From Salinispora oceanensis (GTDB lineage: Bacteria > Actinomycetota > Actinomycetes > Mycobacteriales > Micromonosporaceae), in assembly GCF_000383575.1 (NCBI RefSeq), contig NZ_KB911579.1, forward strand, positions 747,707 to 811,706: a stretch of 64,000 bases of DNA, given 5' to 3'. The position numbers and the translations under genes are program-made. The notes under the pieces are model-generated. The model did not search any database and was not told where the DNA came from. It worked only from the letters and a program-made list of their open reading frames with translations. Shown here in pieces: positions 52,948-62,285 of this stretch. Each line of letters opens with the position of its first letter. The stretch's first letter is position 1.

Positions 52948-54207
52948 TCAGGAGTCCAGCGCCCCGACCACGTCGCCAACGACCACGACCGCCGGGGGGC
53001 GGATGCCCGCCGCAGCCACGTCGGCCGCCACCACGCCGAGCGTCGAGCGGATCGTACGCTGAGCGCCGGTCGTGCCCTCCTGCACGACCACGGCCGGGGT
53101 CTGGGCCGAGCGACCGTGGGAGACCAGCGTCGCGGAGATCGCCGCCAGATTCTTCAGTCCCATCAGAATCACCAACGTGCCACGCAGCCCGGCGAGGTGC
53201 TCCCACCGCACCATTGAGGCGGACGAATCCGGCGGAACGTGCCCGGAGACCACGGTGAACTCGTGTGCGACCGCCCGGTGGGTCACCGGGACGCCGGCCC
53301 CGGCCGCGGCGGCGATGGCGCTGGTCACTCCGGGTACCACCGTCACCGGTACGCCCGCCTCGGCGCAGGCCAGCAGCTCCTCGCCACCGCGACCGAAGAC
53401 GTACGGGTCGCCCCCCTTGAGCCGGACCACGGCCCTGCCGGCCAGGGCCCGGTCCACCAGGATCCGGTTGATCTCCTCCTGGGTACGGGCCGGGCCGTAG
53501 GGAATCTTGGTCGCGTCCACCAACTCCACCTCGGGGCCCAGCTCGTCCAGGAGCAGCCCGGGCACGAGCCGGTCGGTGACCACCACCTCCGCCTCGGTGA
53601 GCAGCCGCCGCCCCTTGACAGTGATCAGCTCCGGGTCACCCGGTCCCGCGCCGACCAGGGCGACGTGCCCAGGGCGGCGGGTTGGGTGCACCGGCCCCGG
53701 GGCCTCGCCGGCATCGGCATCGGCATCGGCCGGCGGCGGGGCCAGCCGACCCGGCCCGGCGGCGAGCAGATCTCGGACGGCGTCCCGGACGGCCATCGAT
53801 CGGCGGGGGTCACCGCCGCCGAGAACCGCCACCGTCACCGGGCCCTGCCGGGTCACCGCCGGCGTCCACGCGGTGGCGGCGGCGCGATCATCGGCCCGAA
53901 CACAGAAGATCCGCCGCTCGTCGGCCACCGCGCTGATCGCGGCGGCGGCGCCCGGGTCATCGACTGCGACCTGCACCAGCCAGGCATCTTCGAGGTCATC
54001 CGCGGCGAACCGCCGCCGCTGCCAGCGCAGCCGACCGGCGTCGGCGTGGGCGCGTAGCGCCGGGGTCAGCTCCGGCGCTACCAGGAGGACATCCGCGCCC
54101 GCGTCGAGCAACGCCGGCACCCGGCGGGTGGCCACGACTCCGCCACCGACGACGACCACCCGCCGGCCGGCCAGCCGCAGACCGAGTGGGTACGGGTTGC
54201 CGCTCAC
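52948..54207 (-). CDS. cobA: uroporphyrinogen-III C-methyltransferase with Met8-type precorrin-2 dehydrogenase domain
   Basis: A 419-residue fusion. Residues 1-150 have a Rossmann NAD site (VVVVGGGVVATRR) as in siroheme synthase CysG/Met8, which oxidises precorrin-2. A Pro/Ala/Asp linker follows. Residues about 178-419 are the SAM-dependent methyltransferase (VALVGAGPGDPELITVKG, LKGGDPYVFGRGGEE, VPGVTSAIAAAAGAGVPVTHR), making precorrin-2 for siroheme and cobalamin. The start is GTG 54207. It lies 34 nt downstream of cobT on the same strand. Confidence 0.93.
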   Translation of the reverse strand: MSGNPYPLGLRLAGRRVVVVGGGVVATRRVPALLDAGADVLLVAPELTPALRAHADAGRLRWQRRRFAADDLEDAWLVQVAVDDPGAAAAISAVADERRIFCVRADDRAAATAWTPAVTRQGPVTVAVLGGGDPRRSMAVRDAVRDLLAAGPGRLAPPPADADADAGEAPGPVHPTRRPGHVALVGAGPGDPELITVKGRRLLTEAEVVVTDRLVPGLLLDELGPEVELVDATKIPYGPARTQEEINRILVDRALAGRAVVRLKGGDPYVFGRGGEELLACAEAGVPVTVVPGVTSAIAAAAGAGVPVTHRAVAHEFTVVSGHVPPDSSASMVRWEHLAGLRGTLVILMGLKNLAAISATLVSHGRSAQTPAVVVQEGTTGAQRTIRSTLGVVAADVAAAGIRPPAVVVVGDVVGALDS

Positions 54208-54241
54208 GCCGCCGTCCCGTCCGGCCGGACGGGCAGTGCAC

Positions 54242-55336
54242 TCATTTCTGCGCCACCCCCGCCGAGTCGAAGGTGGCGACCTCGTGCAGCACGCGGACGG
54301 CCCCTGCGACCACCGGTAGGGCCAGCAGCGCTCCGGTGCCCTCCCCGAGGCGCAGCCCGAGGTCGACCAGGGGGGTCAGCCCCAGTCGGCGCAGCGCCAC
54401 CGTGGCTCCCGGCTCGACCGAGCGGTGGCCGGCCACCATCGCGCCGGTGGCGGCCGGGGCGAAGGCCGCGGCCGCCAGCGCGGCCGAGTCGGCGATGACG
54501 CCGTCGAGCAGCACCGGCACCCGGCGGGCGGCGGCGCCCAGGATCAACCCGGTGAGGGCGGCGTGTTCGAGGCCGCCGACCGCGGCCAGCACGCCCAGCG
54601 GGTCCGTCGGGTCCGGCTGATGCCGGCGCAGCGCCGCCCGGACCACCTCGATCTTGCGCTGGTGCGTCGGATCGTCCACTCCGGTGCCGCGGCCGGTCAC
54701 CGCGGCGGGGTCGGCCTCGGCGAAGACCGCGATCAGCGCGGCGGCCGGCGTGGTGTTACCGATACCCATATCCCCGGTGAGCAGGATGGCGGCTCCGGCA
54801 TCGACGAGTTCACCGGCGACCTGAATGCCCGTCTCCACCGCGGCCCGGGCCTCATCGCGGGTGAGGGCGGCGGTGACGGCCAGATCCCGGGTGCCGCGCC
54901 GGACGTTCGCCTCGACCAACCGGGGTCCGGCTCCGCCGGCCGGAGCCGGGCCGGGCGGCACGGCCGTACTGGGTGTTGGGGGCGTGGCGACCCCGACGTC
55001 AACGACGGTGACCGCGGCGCCGGCCTGCCGGGCGAAGGCGTTGACCACCGCCCCGCCGGCAAGGAAGTTGCCGATCATCTGCCCGGTGACCTCCTGCGGC
55101 CAGGGCGTCACGCCCTGGGCGTGCACCCCGTGGTCGCCGGCGAAGATGGCCACCGCGGCCGGCTCGGGTAGCGGCGGTGGGCAGGCGCCGGCCAGGCCGG
55201 CGAGGCGAAGGGAGAGGTCTTCCAGCACCCCGAGGGAGCCCGCGGGTTTGGTCAGCCGGCGCTGCAGGTCCGCGGCGGCAGCCATCGCCTGCTCGTCGAG
55301 CGGTGCGATCGCCGCCCTCGTCGTCTCCAGCATCAT
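54242..55336 (-). CDS. cobT: nicotinate-nucleotide--dimethylbenzimidazole phosphoribosyltransferase
   Basis: A 364-residue CobT that activates the lower-ligand base for cobalamin. FAGDHGVHAQGVTPWPQEVTGQM is the substrate-binding signature near residue 70. The catalytic Glu is E332 in GLRLGEGTGA. GDMGIGNTTPAAAL is also conserved. An Ala/Pro-rich insertion near residue 115 is unusual but probably a loop. It overlaps the aminotransferase gene (ATGA, 55333-55336) and is followed by cobA. Confidence 0.94.
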   Translation of the reverse strand: MMLETTRAAIAPLDEQAMAAAADLQRRLTKPAGSLGVLEDLSLRLAGLAGACPPPLPEPAAVAIFAGDHGVHAQGVTPWPQEVTGQMIGNFLAGGAVVNAFARQAGAAVTVVDVGVATPPTPSTAVPPGPAPAGGAGPRLVEANVRRGTRDLAVTAALTRDEARAAVETGIQVAGELVDAGAAILLTGDMGIGNTTPAAALIAVFAEADPAAVTGRGTGVDDPTHQRKIEVVRAALRRHQPDPTDPLGVLAAVGGLEHAALTGLILGAAARRVPVLLDGVIADSAALAAAAFAPAATGAMVAGHRSVEPGATVALRRLGLTPLVDLGLRLGEGTGALLALPVVAGAVRVLHEVATFDSAGVAQK

Positions 55337-56457
55337 CCCTCCAGAATCTCGGCCAGCACGGTGGTAAAGGCGTCGGTCGTCGCCGGATCGCGGACCGCGA
55401 TCCGCAGCCAGTCCGGGCCCAGCCCGGGGAAGGTGTCGCCGCGGCGTACTGCCCAGCCTCGATCACGCAGGGTACGGCGTACCGCGTCGGCGCCCGGGTG
55501 GTGGACGAGGACGAAGGCGCTCGCTGGCCGGCCGACGACGCGTACCCCGGGTATGGCCGCCAGGCGGGCGAGGAGGTGGTCGCGGTCGGTGGCGAGGTCG
55601 GCCGCGATCTGGCGCTCAGCTCGCACCGCTTCGGGACCGGCGCAGGCCGTCGCGGCAGCGAGGGCCGGGGTGGAGACCGGCCACAGCGGCTGTACGGCGG
55701 CCAGGCGGTCCAGCAGGTCCGCTGCACCGAGCAGGTAGCCGACGCGCAGCCCGGCCAGCCCCCACGTCTTGGTGAGGCTCCGCACCACCAGCAGGCCGGG
55801 CAGGTCGGACCGGGCAGCAAGCGACTCCGGCTCGCCGGCGACTCCGGGCGCGAGGGTGGTGTCGGCGAACGCCTCGTCCACCACGAGCACCCGGCCGGGC
55901 CGGGCGAGCGCGGCCAGGTCGACGGCCGGGTGCAGCACCGAGGTCGGGTTCGTCGGGTTACCGATCAGGACCAGGTCGGCATCGGCCGGTACCCGGGCGG
56001 GGTCGAGCCGGAATCCGTCGTCGGGGTCGAGCAGCACCCGCTCGACCCGGTGTCCGGCCGCACGCAGCGCCGCCTCCGCCTCGGTGAACTGCGGGTGCAC
56101 CACCACCGGGCGGCGGACCCCACGCAGCGCCTGGGCGATCAACACGAATCCCTCGGCCGCACCGGCGGTGAGCAGCACCTGCGCCGGTGGTCGACCGTGC
56201 CGGGCGGCGACGGCGGCCCGCGCCGCAGCGGAGTGCGGGTACCGGGCCAGGTCACCGAGGGCAGCGGTGATCGGGTCGGCCAGCCAGTCCGGCATCGGAG
56301 CCTGGCGCACGTTCACCGCGAGGTCGATCAGACCGGGTACGGCCTCGACATCTCCATGGTGCCCAAGATCGGGTTCGGGCGCCGCCGGACTGTCCGCCGG
56401 ACTACCCGGCAGGGTGTCCGACGGCAGGGCCCCTCCCCTGCTCGACTGCGTACGCAT
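55333..56457 (-). CDS. cobC: PLP-dependent aminotransferase-fold protein, CobC/CobD-like threonine-phosphate decarboxylase
   Basis: A 374-residue class I/II aminotransferase-fold protein. The PLP lysine is K230 in RSLTKTWGLAGLRVGYLLG. IGNPTNPTSVLHP and VLVVDEAFAD are conserved. In cobalamin clusters this family (Rv2231c/CobC type) supplies the aminopropanol linker through L-threonine-phosphate decarboxylation. Histidinol-phosphate aminotransferase is the alternative, but synteny with cobT favours the cobalamin role. The N-terminal 35 residues are disordered and the start could be later. Confidence 0.85.
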   Translation of the reverse strand: MRTQSSRGGALPSDTLPGSPADSPAAPEPDLGHHGDVEAVPGLIDLAVNVRQAPMPDWLADPITAALGDLARYPHSAAARAAVAARHGRPPAQVLLTAGAAEGFVLIAQALRGVRRPVVVHPQFTEAEAALRAAGHRVERVLLDPDDGFRLDPARVPADADLVLIGNPTNPTSVLHPAVDLAALARPGRVLVVDEAFADTTLAPGVAGEPESLAARSDLPGLLVVRSLTKTWGLAGLRVGYLLGAADLLDRLAAVQPLWPVSTPALAAATACAGPEAVRAERQIAADLATDRDHLLARLAAIPGVRVVGRPASAFVLVHHPGADAVRRTLRDRGWAVRRGDTFPGLGPDWLRIAVRDPATTDAFTTVLAEILEG

Positions 56458-56578
56458 GACCGCGATCCTGCCGGGAAGGGGGCGCGTGGCACAGCGGATC
56501 GCGACGTGGGCCGCGTCACGAACGACGGGTTAATGAATATTTCTCTAGTACGAATCGGAAATGTCATAACTTGGCCCT

Positions 56579-58711
56579 GTGAGCAACCGTCCCCTTGCTG
56601 CCGCCGGTCGTCTCGTCCCACTTCTCCGCGCCGGGCTCATCGCCGGCATCATCATCGCCGCCCTGGCCTACCCGATCGCCGCCGCAGCCGGCCTCGGCGC
56701 CAAGGTCACGGCGCATGCGATGGAACACAAGGCCAAGATCCTCAAAACGGCCCTGCCAGCCGAGACCTCGTACCTGTACGCGCCGGACGGCAAGACCGTC
56801 CTGACGATGTTCTACGAGGAGTACCGGCAGTACACAAAGCTCGGCGACGTGTCGCCGAACATCCAGCACGCCATCATCGCCGCCGAGGACGCCCGCTTCT
56901 ACCAACACAGCGGCGTCGACCCCAAGGGCATCGCCCGCGCCTTCGTGGCCAACGCCCGCTCCAACGGCATCTCCCAGGGCGCCTCCACCATCACGATGCA
57001 GTACGTCCGGATGGCCCTGCGGGACAGCGCCACCACCCCGAAGGAGGTACAGGAGGCGACCCAGCAGACCAGCCTGCGCAAGATCCGGGAGATGCGGCTG
57101 GCCATGGACCTGGAGAAGGAGCTGACCAAGGAGCAGATCCTGGAGCGATACCTCAACTCCGCATACTTCGGGCATCGCGCCTACGGCATCTACGCCGCCA
57201 GCGAGATCTACTTCTCCAAGACCCCGAAGGACCTCACCGTGGTCGAGGCCGCCACCCTCGCCGGACTGGTCAAGTCGCCATCCCGGTTTGACCCGGCCAG
57301 CTCCGACCAGAAGGAGGCGACCGCCCGCCGCAACTACATCCTGGACCGGATGACCGACCTCGGATACCTCTCACCGGACGCCGCCGCCAGCACCAAGTCC
57401 GAACCGATCGAGCTGACCCTGAGCTACCCGTCCAACGACTGCGCGTCGGTGCCCCAGGAGTGGAACAGCTGGGGATTCATCTGCGACTACGTGAAGAACT
57501 GGTGGAGTGCGCAGCCCGCGTTCGGCGAGAACCGCCTGGAGCGGATGGACAAGCTGCGTCGGGGCGGGTACCGGATCGTGCTCAGCGTGGACCCGAAGAT
57601 TCAGGAGGCGGCGGAGAAGAACGTCGGCACGAAGGGGAGAACGGGCAGCCCGTACGCCAACGGCATCGTGCTCACGGAGCCCGGCACCGGGCGGCTCAAG
57701 GCGATGGCGGTGAACCGGACGTACTCCCTGAACCTGGACGGGAATCCGCTCAGCTCCAACCCGGAGGCCGGCCCGAAGGTCAAGGCCAACTACCCGAACA
57801 CGGTCGCACCCCTGCTTGGCGGCGGTGACCTCCCCGGCTACCAGGCGGGATCAACCTTCAAGATGTTCCCGCTGCTCGCCGCCCTCGATTCGGGTATGAC
57901 CCTGAACACCACCTTCAACGCGCCGTACCGGTACCGGTCGGAGGTCTACAACGGCTGGGCCCCGTCGAACGCGAGCGGCGCCATGTCCGGAATGCAGACC
58001 ATGTGGTCCGGCTTCGGCAAATCGGTCAACACGTACTTCGTCTGGCTTGAGGAGCAAGTCGGGGCAGACCGGGCGGTACGCCTCGCCGAACAACTGGGGC
58101 TGCGTTGGCGCACCGATGTGGACCGACACCACGCCGCTCCGGCGAACGCGAAGACCTGGGGCGCGTTCACCCTGGGGGTCTCTGACGCCACCCCACTGGA
58201 AATGGCGAACGCCTACGGTGCCGTCGCCGCCGAGGGCCGCTACTGCGAGGCGATCCCGGTGCAGGCGATCTACGACCGGGACGGCACACCGGCGATCTAC
58301 CGGACTGCGGGCGGAATCGAGCGGGAGGTCGCCAAGCCCCGCTGTCGCCAGGTGGTCAGCGCTGACGCCGCCCGGGCCGCCACCGACGCCGCCCGGTGCC
58401 CCACCGGCGACTCCCCGGCCCGGGGCGGCTGCGGCGGCTGGTCAACGGCGGACAGCGTCCGGGGCACCGTGGGCCGTCCGGTGGCCGGCAAGACCGGTAC
58501 CACCGACAGCACCCGGTCGGCCTGGTTCGTCGGATTCACGCCCGAACTGGCCGCGGCCAGCTTCATCTCCGATCCGGACAACCCCTTCAACGCCGTCGGT
58601 GACGGTCAGTCGCAGATTCCCATCCACGCGGTCGCGAACACCCTGCGCGACGCACTTGAGGACAAACCAACCCGCGACTTCACACCTCCCTCGGACGCGA
58701 TTGTCGGCTGA
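56579..58711 (+). CDS. class A penicillin-binding protein (GT51 + transpeptidase)
   Basis: A 710-residue bifunctional peptidoglycan synthase. An N-terminal anchor helix spans residues 15-38. The GT51 domain has the catalytic Glu E103 (AAEDARFYQHSGVD) and GASTITMQYVR. The transpeptidase domain has S425 (AGSTFK), SVN (482-484) and KTGTT (638-642). It polymerises and cross-links the wall at the membrane. The start is GTG 56579 without a Shine-Dalgarno; TAACTT at 56567-56572 suggests a leaderless mRNA, and the 60-nt region before it is unusually A/T-rich. It is divergent from the cobalamin genes. Confidence 0.94.
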   Translation: MSNRPLAAAGRLVPLLRAGLIAGIIIAALAYPIAAAAGLGAKVTAHAMEHKAKILKTALPAETSYLYAPDGKTVLTMFYEEYRQYTKLGDVSPNIQHAIIAAEDARFYQHSGVDPKGIARAFVANARSNGISQGASTITMQYVRMALRDSATTPKEVQEATQQTSLRKIREMRLAMDLEKELTKEQILERYLNSAYFGHRAYGIYAASEIYFSKTPKDLTVVEAATLAGLVKSPSRFDPASSDQKEATARRNYILDRMTDLGYLSPDAAASTKSEPIELTLSYPSNDCASVPQEWNSWGFICDYVKNWWSAQPAFGENRLERMDKLRRGGYRIVLSVDPKIQEAAEKNVGTKGRTGSPYANGIVLTEPGTGRLKAMAVNRTYSLNLDGNPLSSNPEAGPKVKANYPNTVAPLLGGGDLPGYQAGSTFKMFPLLAALDSGMTLNTTFNAPYRYRSEVYNGWAPSNASGAMSGMQTMWSGFGKSVNTYFVWLEEQVGADRAVRLAEQLGLRWRTDVDRHHAAPANAKTWGAFTLGVSDATPLEMANAYGAVAAEGRYCEAIPVQAIYDRDGTPAIYRTAGGIEREVAKPRCRQVVSADAARAATDAARCPTGDSPARGGCGGWSTADSVRGTVGRPVAGKTGTTDSTRSAWFVGFTPELAAASFISDPDNPFNAVGDGQSQIPIHAVANTLRDALEDKPTRDFTPPSDAIVG

Positions 58712-58737
58712 CCTGGGGTGCCGACCCGGGCCGGGTG

Positions 58738-58755
58738 GCGACCACCGGTGGTCGC
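58738..58755. promoter_or_regulatory. 18-bp perfect palindrome
   Basis: GCGACCACCGGTGGTCGC lies 27 nt after the PBP stop and 34 nt before the SURF1 start. With no loop it is more like a dimeric protein-binding site than a terminator, although it could also cruciform. No similar site was noticed elsewhere. Confidence 0.4.
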
Positions 58756-58788
58756 ACCGATCAACCCGCTACGGCTACGGGTAACCTC

Positions 58789-59607
58789 ATGGCCGTGTAC
58801 CGGTTCCTCTTGACGCCACGCTGGCTGGGCGCGCTCGCGCTGACCCTGGTCGCGGCGGTGATCATGGTGTTGCTCGCCGACTGGCAACTGGCTCGCTACC
58901 ACGACCGCACCGCGATCAACGAACGGATTGACGCCGGCCAGCGGATGGACCCGGTACCACTGTCCGAGGCGGTAGCCGCCCCAACCGGGAACCCCGGCAC
59001 CGTCGGGCCCGCCCCCACCACCGAACGAACCTGGACGAAGGTCAACGTCACCGGGCGGTACGACACCGCGAACGTGATCCTGGTCCGCGGGCGCTCACTG
59101 GACCGCACGGTCGGCTTCGAGGTACTGACCCCACTGCTGCTAACCGATGGCACGGCCGTGTTGGTCAACCGGGGCTGGGTCCCGCCCCCGTCGGGCGGTG
59201 ACGCCACCGCCCAACCGACCGTGCCCGCGGCTCCCGCCGGCACAGTCACCGTGACCGGCCGGATCCGCCTCGGTGAGGGCGGTTCGCTTCCGGTCACCCG
59301 CCGCGACGGCAAACTGGAGACCCGCCGCGTCAGCCTGTCCCAGCTGGGCGGGGAGCTGCCGTACCCGATCTACGGCGGGTATGTGCTGCTCGATCAGCAA
59401 ACCCCGACCGCCGATTCGACCTTCAAGCCGGTCCCGGTCGGCTACACGAACAACTGGCAGAACTACGGGTACGTGGTGCAGTGGTGGATCTTCGCCGGGA
59501 TGACGCTGCTGGGCTTCGGCTACTTCGCCCGGCGGGAGGCCCAGCGACGGTCCGGAACGGTGCGCGAACGTCCCACCGACCGGACGGCCGAAGCAGCCTC
59601 CACCTGA
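58789..59607 (+). CDS. SURF1 family cytochrome oxidase assembly protein
   Basis: A 272-residue membrane protein of SURF1 layout: a TM helix at residues about 8-30 (WLGALALTLVAAVIMVLLADWQL), an extracellular domain with VNVTGRYD, VLVNRGWVPPP and VTGRIRLGE, and a second TM helix near 233-252 (WWIFAGMTLLGFGYFARRE). SURF1 helps insert heme into the aa3-type terminal oxidase. ATG 58789 or GTG 58795 could start it. It ends 60 nt before a convergent small gene. Confidence 0.92.
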   Translation: MAVYRFLLTPRWLGALALTLVAAVIMVLLADWQLARYHDRTAINERIDAGQRMDPVPLSEAVAAPTGNPGTVGPAPTTERTWTKVNVTGRYDTANVILVRGRSLDRTVGFEVLTPLLLTDGTAVLVNRGWVPPPSGGDATAQPTVPAAPAGTVTVTGRIRLGEGGSLPVTRRDGKLETRRVSLSQLGGELPYPIYGGYVLLDQQTPTADSTFKPVPVGYTNNWQNYGYVVQWWIFAGMTLLGFGYFARREAQRRSGTVRERPTDRTAEAAST

Positions 59608-59667
59608 GCCTGCGTACGGCGTCCGCGCCGCCACACCGGCACCACTGGCGGGCGGCGCAGCCCGGCG

Positions 59668-59874
59668 TCAGACCGAGACGGGCTCCTCGATGCGCAGTCC
59701 CCGGGCGCGCACCCCGTCAGCGACCCGAGCGAGCGTCGAATCGAGTGCGACCAGCGCGACAGAGAGCTGACCGAGCCGCTCTTTGAGTGACTCATCGGAC
59801 CACGCGGAGACGTCAACGTCCCCCAAAGCACTGACGGCGGCCTCCAGGCGGGCCATCACCTCGTTCGTACTCAT
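59668..59874 (-). CDS. small protein, helical, possibly DUF222-like N-terminal fragment
   Basis: A 68-residue all-helical protein (MARLEAAVSALGDVDVSAWSDESLKERLGQLSVALVALDSTLARVADGVRARG by parts). The amphipathic pattern with LSDExL resembles the first helices of DUF222/13E12-repeat HNH proteins, but the rest of such a gene is absent, so it may be a remnant or an independent small protein. A TATAGC hexamer at 59883-59888 lies 8 nt before the ATG at 59874, suggesting a leaderless transcript. Function unknown. Confidence 0.6.
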   Translation of the reverse strand: MSTNEVMARLEAAVSALGDVDVSAWSDESLKERLGQLSVALVALDSTLARVADGVRARGLRIEEPVSV

Positions 59875-60064
59875 GTACGAAGGCTATACCACCCGGGTGA
59901 CCGACACGCCGGAAACGCCCAGCCAGAACAGGACGTTATGGTTCCGACACTCGGGACGGCTGGGACGCGCCTGCGGGGCGACCACCCACCGCCGGCGCGT
60001 CCGCCTGCAGACCCGCTCGGAACGCCGAGCGCTGCCGGACCGACCTGGAGGCACCCAGGGCCAG

Positions 60065-60090
60065 CCCAGCAGGGGGTCAGTCCTGCTGGG
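60065..60090 (-). terminator. hairpin after the dipeptidase gene
   Basis: CCCAGCAG (60065-60072) pairs perfectly with CTGCTGGG (60083-60090) over a 10-nt loop, 61 nt downstream of the dipeptidase stop. The rest of 59875-60150 holds only short GC-rich repeats. Confidence 0.5.
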
Positions 60091-60119
60091 AGCCAGGTCC
60101 CTGCTGAAGCCAGGTCCCG

Positions 60120-60165
60120 GCTGGAGCTCAGTCCCGGCCAGCGCTGGAGCTCAGTCCTGACCAGC
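60120..60165. repeat. 23-bp tandem duplication at the 3' end of the dipeptidase gene
   Basis: GCTGGAGCTCAGTCCCGGCCAGC (by parts; 60120-60142) is repeated with two changes at 60143-60165. The second copy contains the dipeptidase stop codon (60151-60153). Diverged relatives continue toward 60065. Confidence 0.7.
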
Positions 60166-61512
60166 CGTGGCGACGTTACGCAACAACAGCGCCTCGGCCA
60201 GGCACACCCGGGCGAACTCCCCCAGGTGCAGGCTCTCGTTCGGGCCGTGTGCCTGGGCGTACGGATCTTCCACGCCGGTCACCAGGATCGCCGCCTGCGG
60301 GAACATCTCCTGGAACGTGGCGATGAACGGGATCGAACCGCCGACCCCGATGTCCACGGGGTCCGTGCCGTCCCAGGCGGTACGGAACGCGGAGCGGGCC
60401 GCGTCGAACATCGGGCCGGAGGCGTCGATGTGGCTCGGGTCGCCATCGTGCTCCAGGGTGACCGACACCTGCGCGCCCCACGGAGCGTGCTTGCTCAGGT
60501 GCGCTCGAAGCGCCGCGTACGCCCGCTTGGGGTCATCACCCGGTGCCAGCCGCAGGCTCAGCTTGGCCTTCGCGGCCGGGACCAGGGCGTTCGGCGCCTC
60601 CCCGGTGGCCGGCGCGTCGATACCGAGTACCGCCAGGGCCGGCTTGGTCCAGAGCCGGTCCGTGATCCGATCGGTGCCGATGAACTGCACGCCCTCCGCC
60701 AGCCCCGCCTCGGCGCGGAAGCGGTCCTCCGGATAGTCCACCGCCGCACCGCCGCGACTGACCAGCCCGTCCACGGCCACGTTCCCGGCGTCGTCGTGCA
60801 GGGTGGCGAGCAGCCGGGCCAGCGCGGTCAGCCCGTCCGGCACCGGGCCGCCGTACATGCCGCTGTGTACGGCGTGCTCCAGCGTGCGGACCTCGACGAA
60901 GCAGTTCACGATCCCACGCAGCGACGTGGTCAGTGCCGGCACGCCGATGTCCCAGTTGGTGGAGTCGGCGATCACGATGACGTCCGAGGCGATCTCGTCC
61001 CGGTACTCGGTGAGCAGCCCCGCCAGCGAGTCGGAGCCGTACTCCTCCTCGCCCTCGATGAACAGCACGACGCCCACCGGCAGCGAGTCACCGAATGCCC
61101 GCAGCGCCGCGATGTGCGCCATGATGCCCGCCTTGTCGTCGGCGGCGCCGCGGCCATAGAGGCGGCCGTCCCGCTCCACCGGCTCGAACGGGTCCGACTC
61201 CCACAGCGACCGGTCGCCGACCGGCTGCACGTCGTGGTGGGCGTAGAGCAGCACGGTCGGGGCACCGGGCGGCGCCGCCTTCGTCCCGATCACGGCCGGC
61301 TGCCCACCGGAGCGGGCCAGCCGCACCTCGAGGCCGCAGTCCCGCAGCAGCTCCGCGACCGCTGCCGCGGAACGCTCCACGTGGGTGTGGTCGAAGCCGT
61401 CGAACGCGATACTCGGGATCCGGACAAGACGCTCGAGGTCCGCCCGGACACCGGGCAGCTCCCGCTCGAGCGCGGCCCGCAGGTCAGACTCGGACATGAT
61501 CGGTGTTGTCAT
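60151..61512 (-). CDS. M20 family metallodipeptidase
   Basis: A 453-residue M20/M25/M40 peptidase. Zinc-site motifs appear in order: LLYAHHDVQPVGD, GRGAADDKAG, FIEGEEEYGS and the C-terminal HGPNESLHLGE. The dimerisation domain lies at about residues 200-330. It cleaves dipeptides in the cytosol. The start is uncertain among ATG 61521, 61512 and 61497; all overlap the end of the kinase gene, which indicates co-transcription. The 3' end lies in a short tandem duplication. Confidence 0.92.
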   Translation of the reverse strand: MTTPIMSESDLRAALERELPGVRADLERLVRIPSIAFDGFDHTHVERSAAAVAELLRDCGLEVRLARSGGQPAVIGTKAAPPGAPTVLLYAHHDVQPVGDRSLWESDPFEPVERDGRLYGRGAADDKAGIMAHIAALRAFGDSLPVGVVLFIEGEEEYGSDSLAGLLTEYRDEIASDVIVIADSTNWDIGVPALTTSLRGIVNCFVEVRTLEHAVHSGMYGGPVPDGLTALARLLATLHDDAGNVAVDGLVSRGGAAVDYPEDRFRAEAGLAEGVQFIGTDRITDRLWTKPALAVLGIDAPATGEAPNALVPAAKAKLSLRLAPGDDPKRAYAALRAHLSKHAPWGAQVSVTLEHDGDPSHIDASGPMFDAARSAFRTAWDGTDPVDIGVGGSIPFIATFQEMFPQAAILVTGVEDPYAQAHGPNESLHLGEFARVCLAEALLLRNVATAGQD

Positions 61513-62149
61513 GACCGGCATCGTATGCCGCCCTTACCGACCGGCCGCGCCGCAGGTAGTACCGGGCGCGGTCGTGGGGCAACACCGGCGCGCCGTCCAC
61601 CACCAGATCCGCCCGGCTGCAGGTGCCGTCGGCGGCGAAGTGGACCCGCTCACCCGCGTGCCAGCGACGCAGCTCCGGCAGAATCCCCGGGCCGTCCCGG
61701 GTCACCGCCCGGGTGAGCCGCAGCTGCTCCGGGGCGGTCACGAACACGGCGAGGCTCAACTCCGGCGCCACCGCGGCCCGCGCCGCGCTCACCCCCTCCA
61801 GCAGCAGGACCGGTGACACCGGCACCGGCACCGGGCGGGGCAGGAATGACCGCCGGACCCAGCTGAACCGCCGGTACTCCCCCGCCCGCCCCGCCCGCAC
61901 CGGCGCCAGCACCCACTCCTCCAGCCGGGACCAGAAGGTGAGCTGGTCAGCCCAGCCGTCGAGCAGGTCGTCGGTGTGGATCACCGCCGGGCGGGCCCGG
62001 CCGGGCCCGGCGGCGAGCGCATCGGCGAGCCGCGCCGTGAACCAGCTCTTGCCCGCACCGCTGGGTCCGTCCACAGCCACCAGCCGGGTCTTCCCCAACC
62101 GCGCCGGCGCCGCATACACCCGCTCTGCCAGCCGGGCGTACGACTCCAT
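61484..62149 (-). CDS. uridine-kinase-like P-loop NTPase
   Basis: A 221-residue P-loop protein with Walker A VDGPSGAGKSW (residues 26-36), HTDDLLDGWADQL as the acidic substrate motif, LLLEGVSAAR and a C-terminal ADLVVDG. It is a paralogue of the 14728-15312 protein, with the same GPSG(A/S)GKS and ADLVxD ends. Its substrate is unknown. It overlaps the dipeptidase start by about 29 nt in another frame. ATG 62149 fits the family; the frame is open far upstream without conservation. Confidence 0.82.
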   Translation of the reverse strand: MESYARLAERVYAAPARLGKTRLVAVDGPSGAGKSWFTARLADALAAGPGRARPAVIHTDDLLDGWADQLTFWSRLEEWVLAPVRAGRAGEYRRFSWVRRSFLPRPVPVPVSPVLLLEGVSAARAAVAPELSLAVFVTAPEQLRLTRAVTRDGPGILPELRRWHAGERVHFAADGTCSRADLVVDGAPVLPHDRARYYLRRGRSVRAAYDAGHDNTDHVRV

Positions 62150-62285
62150 CACCGCTACCGCCACGGCCTGACCGTATCCGGCGGCGGAGCCGCGCCACCT
62201 CGGTCCGTCGCCCGTTCGGGCGGTCGTGCCGCTGGCCGACGCCGTTCGACCCCGCGTCGTCGGGCGCGGGCGGCATGATCGGCTG

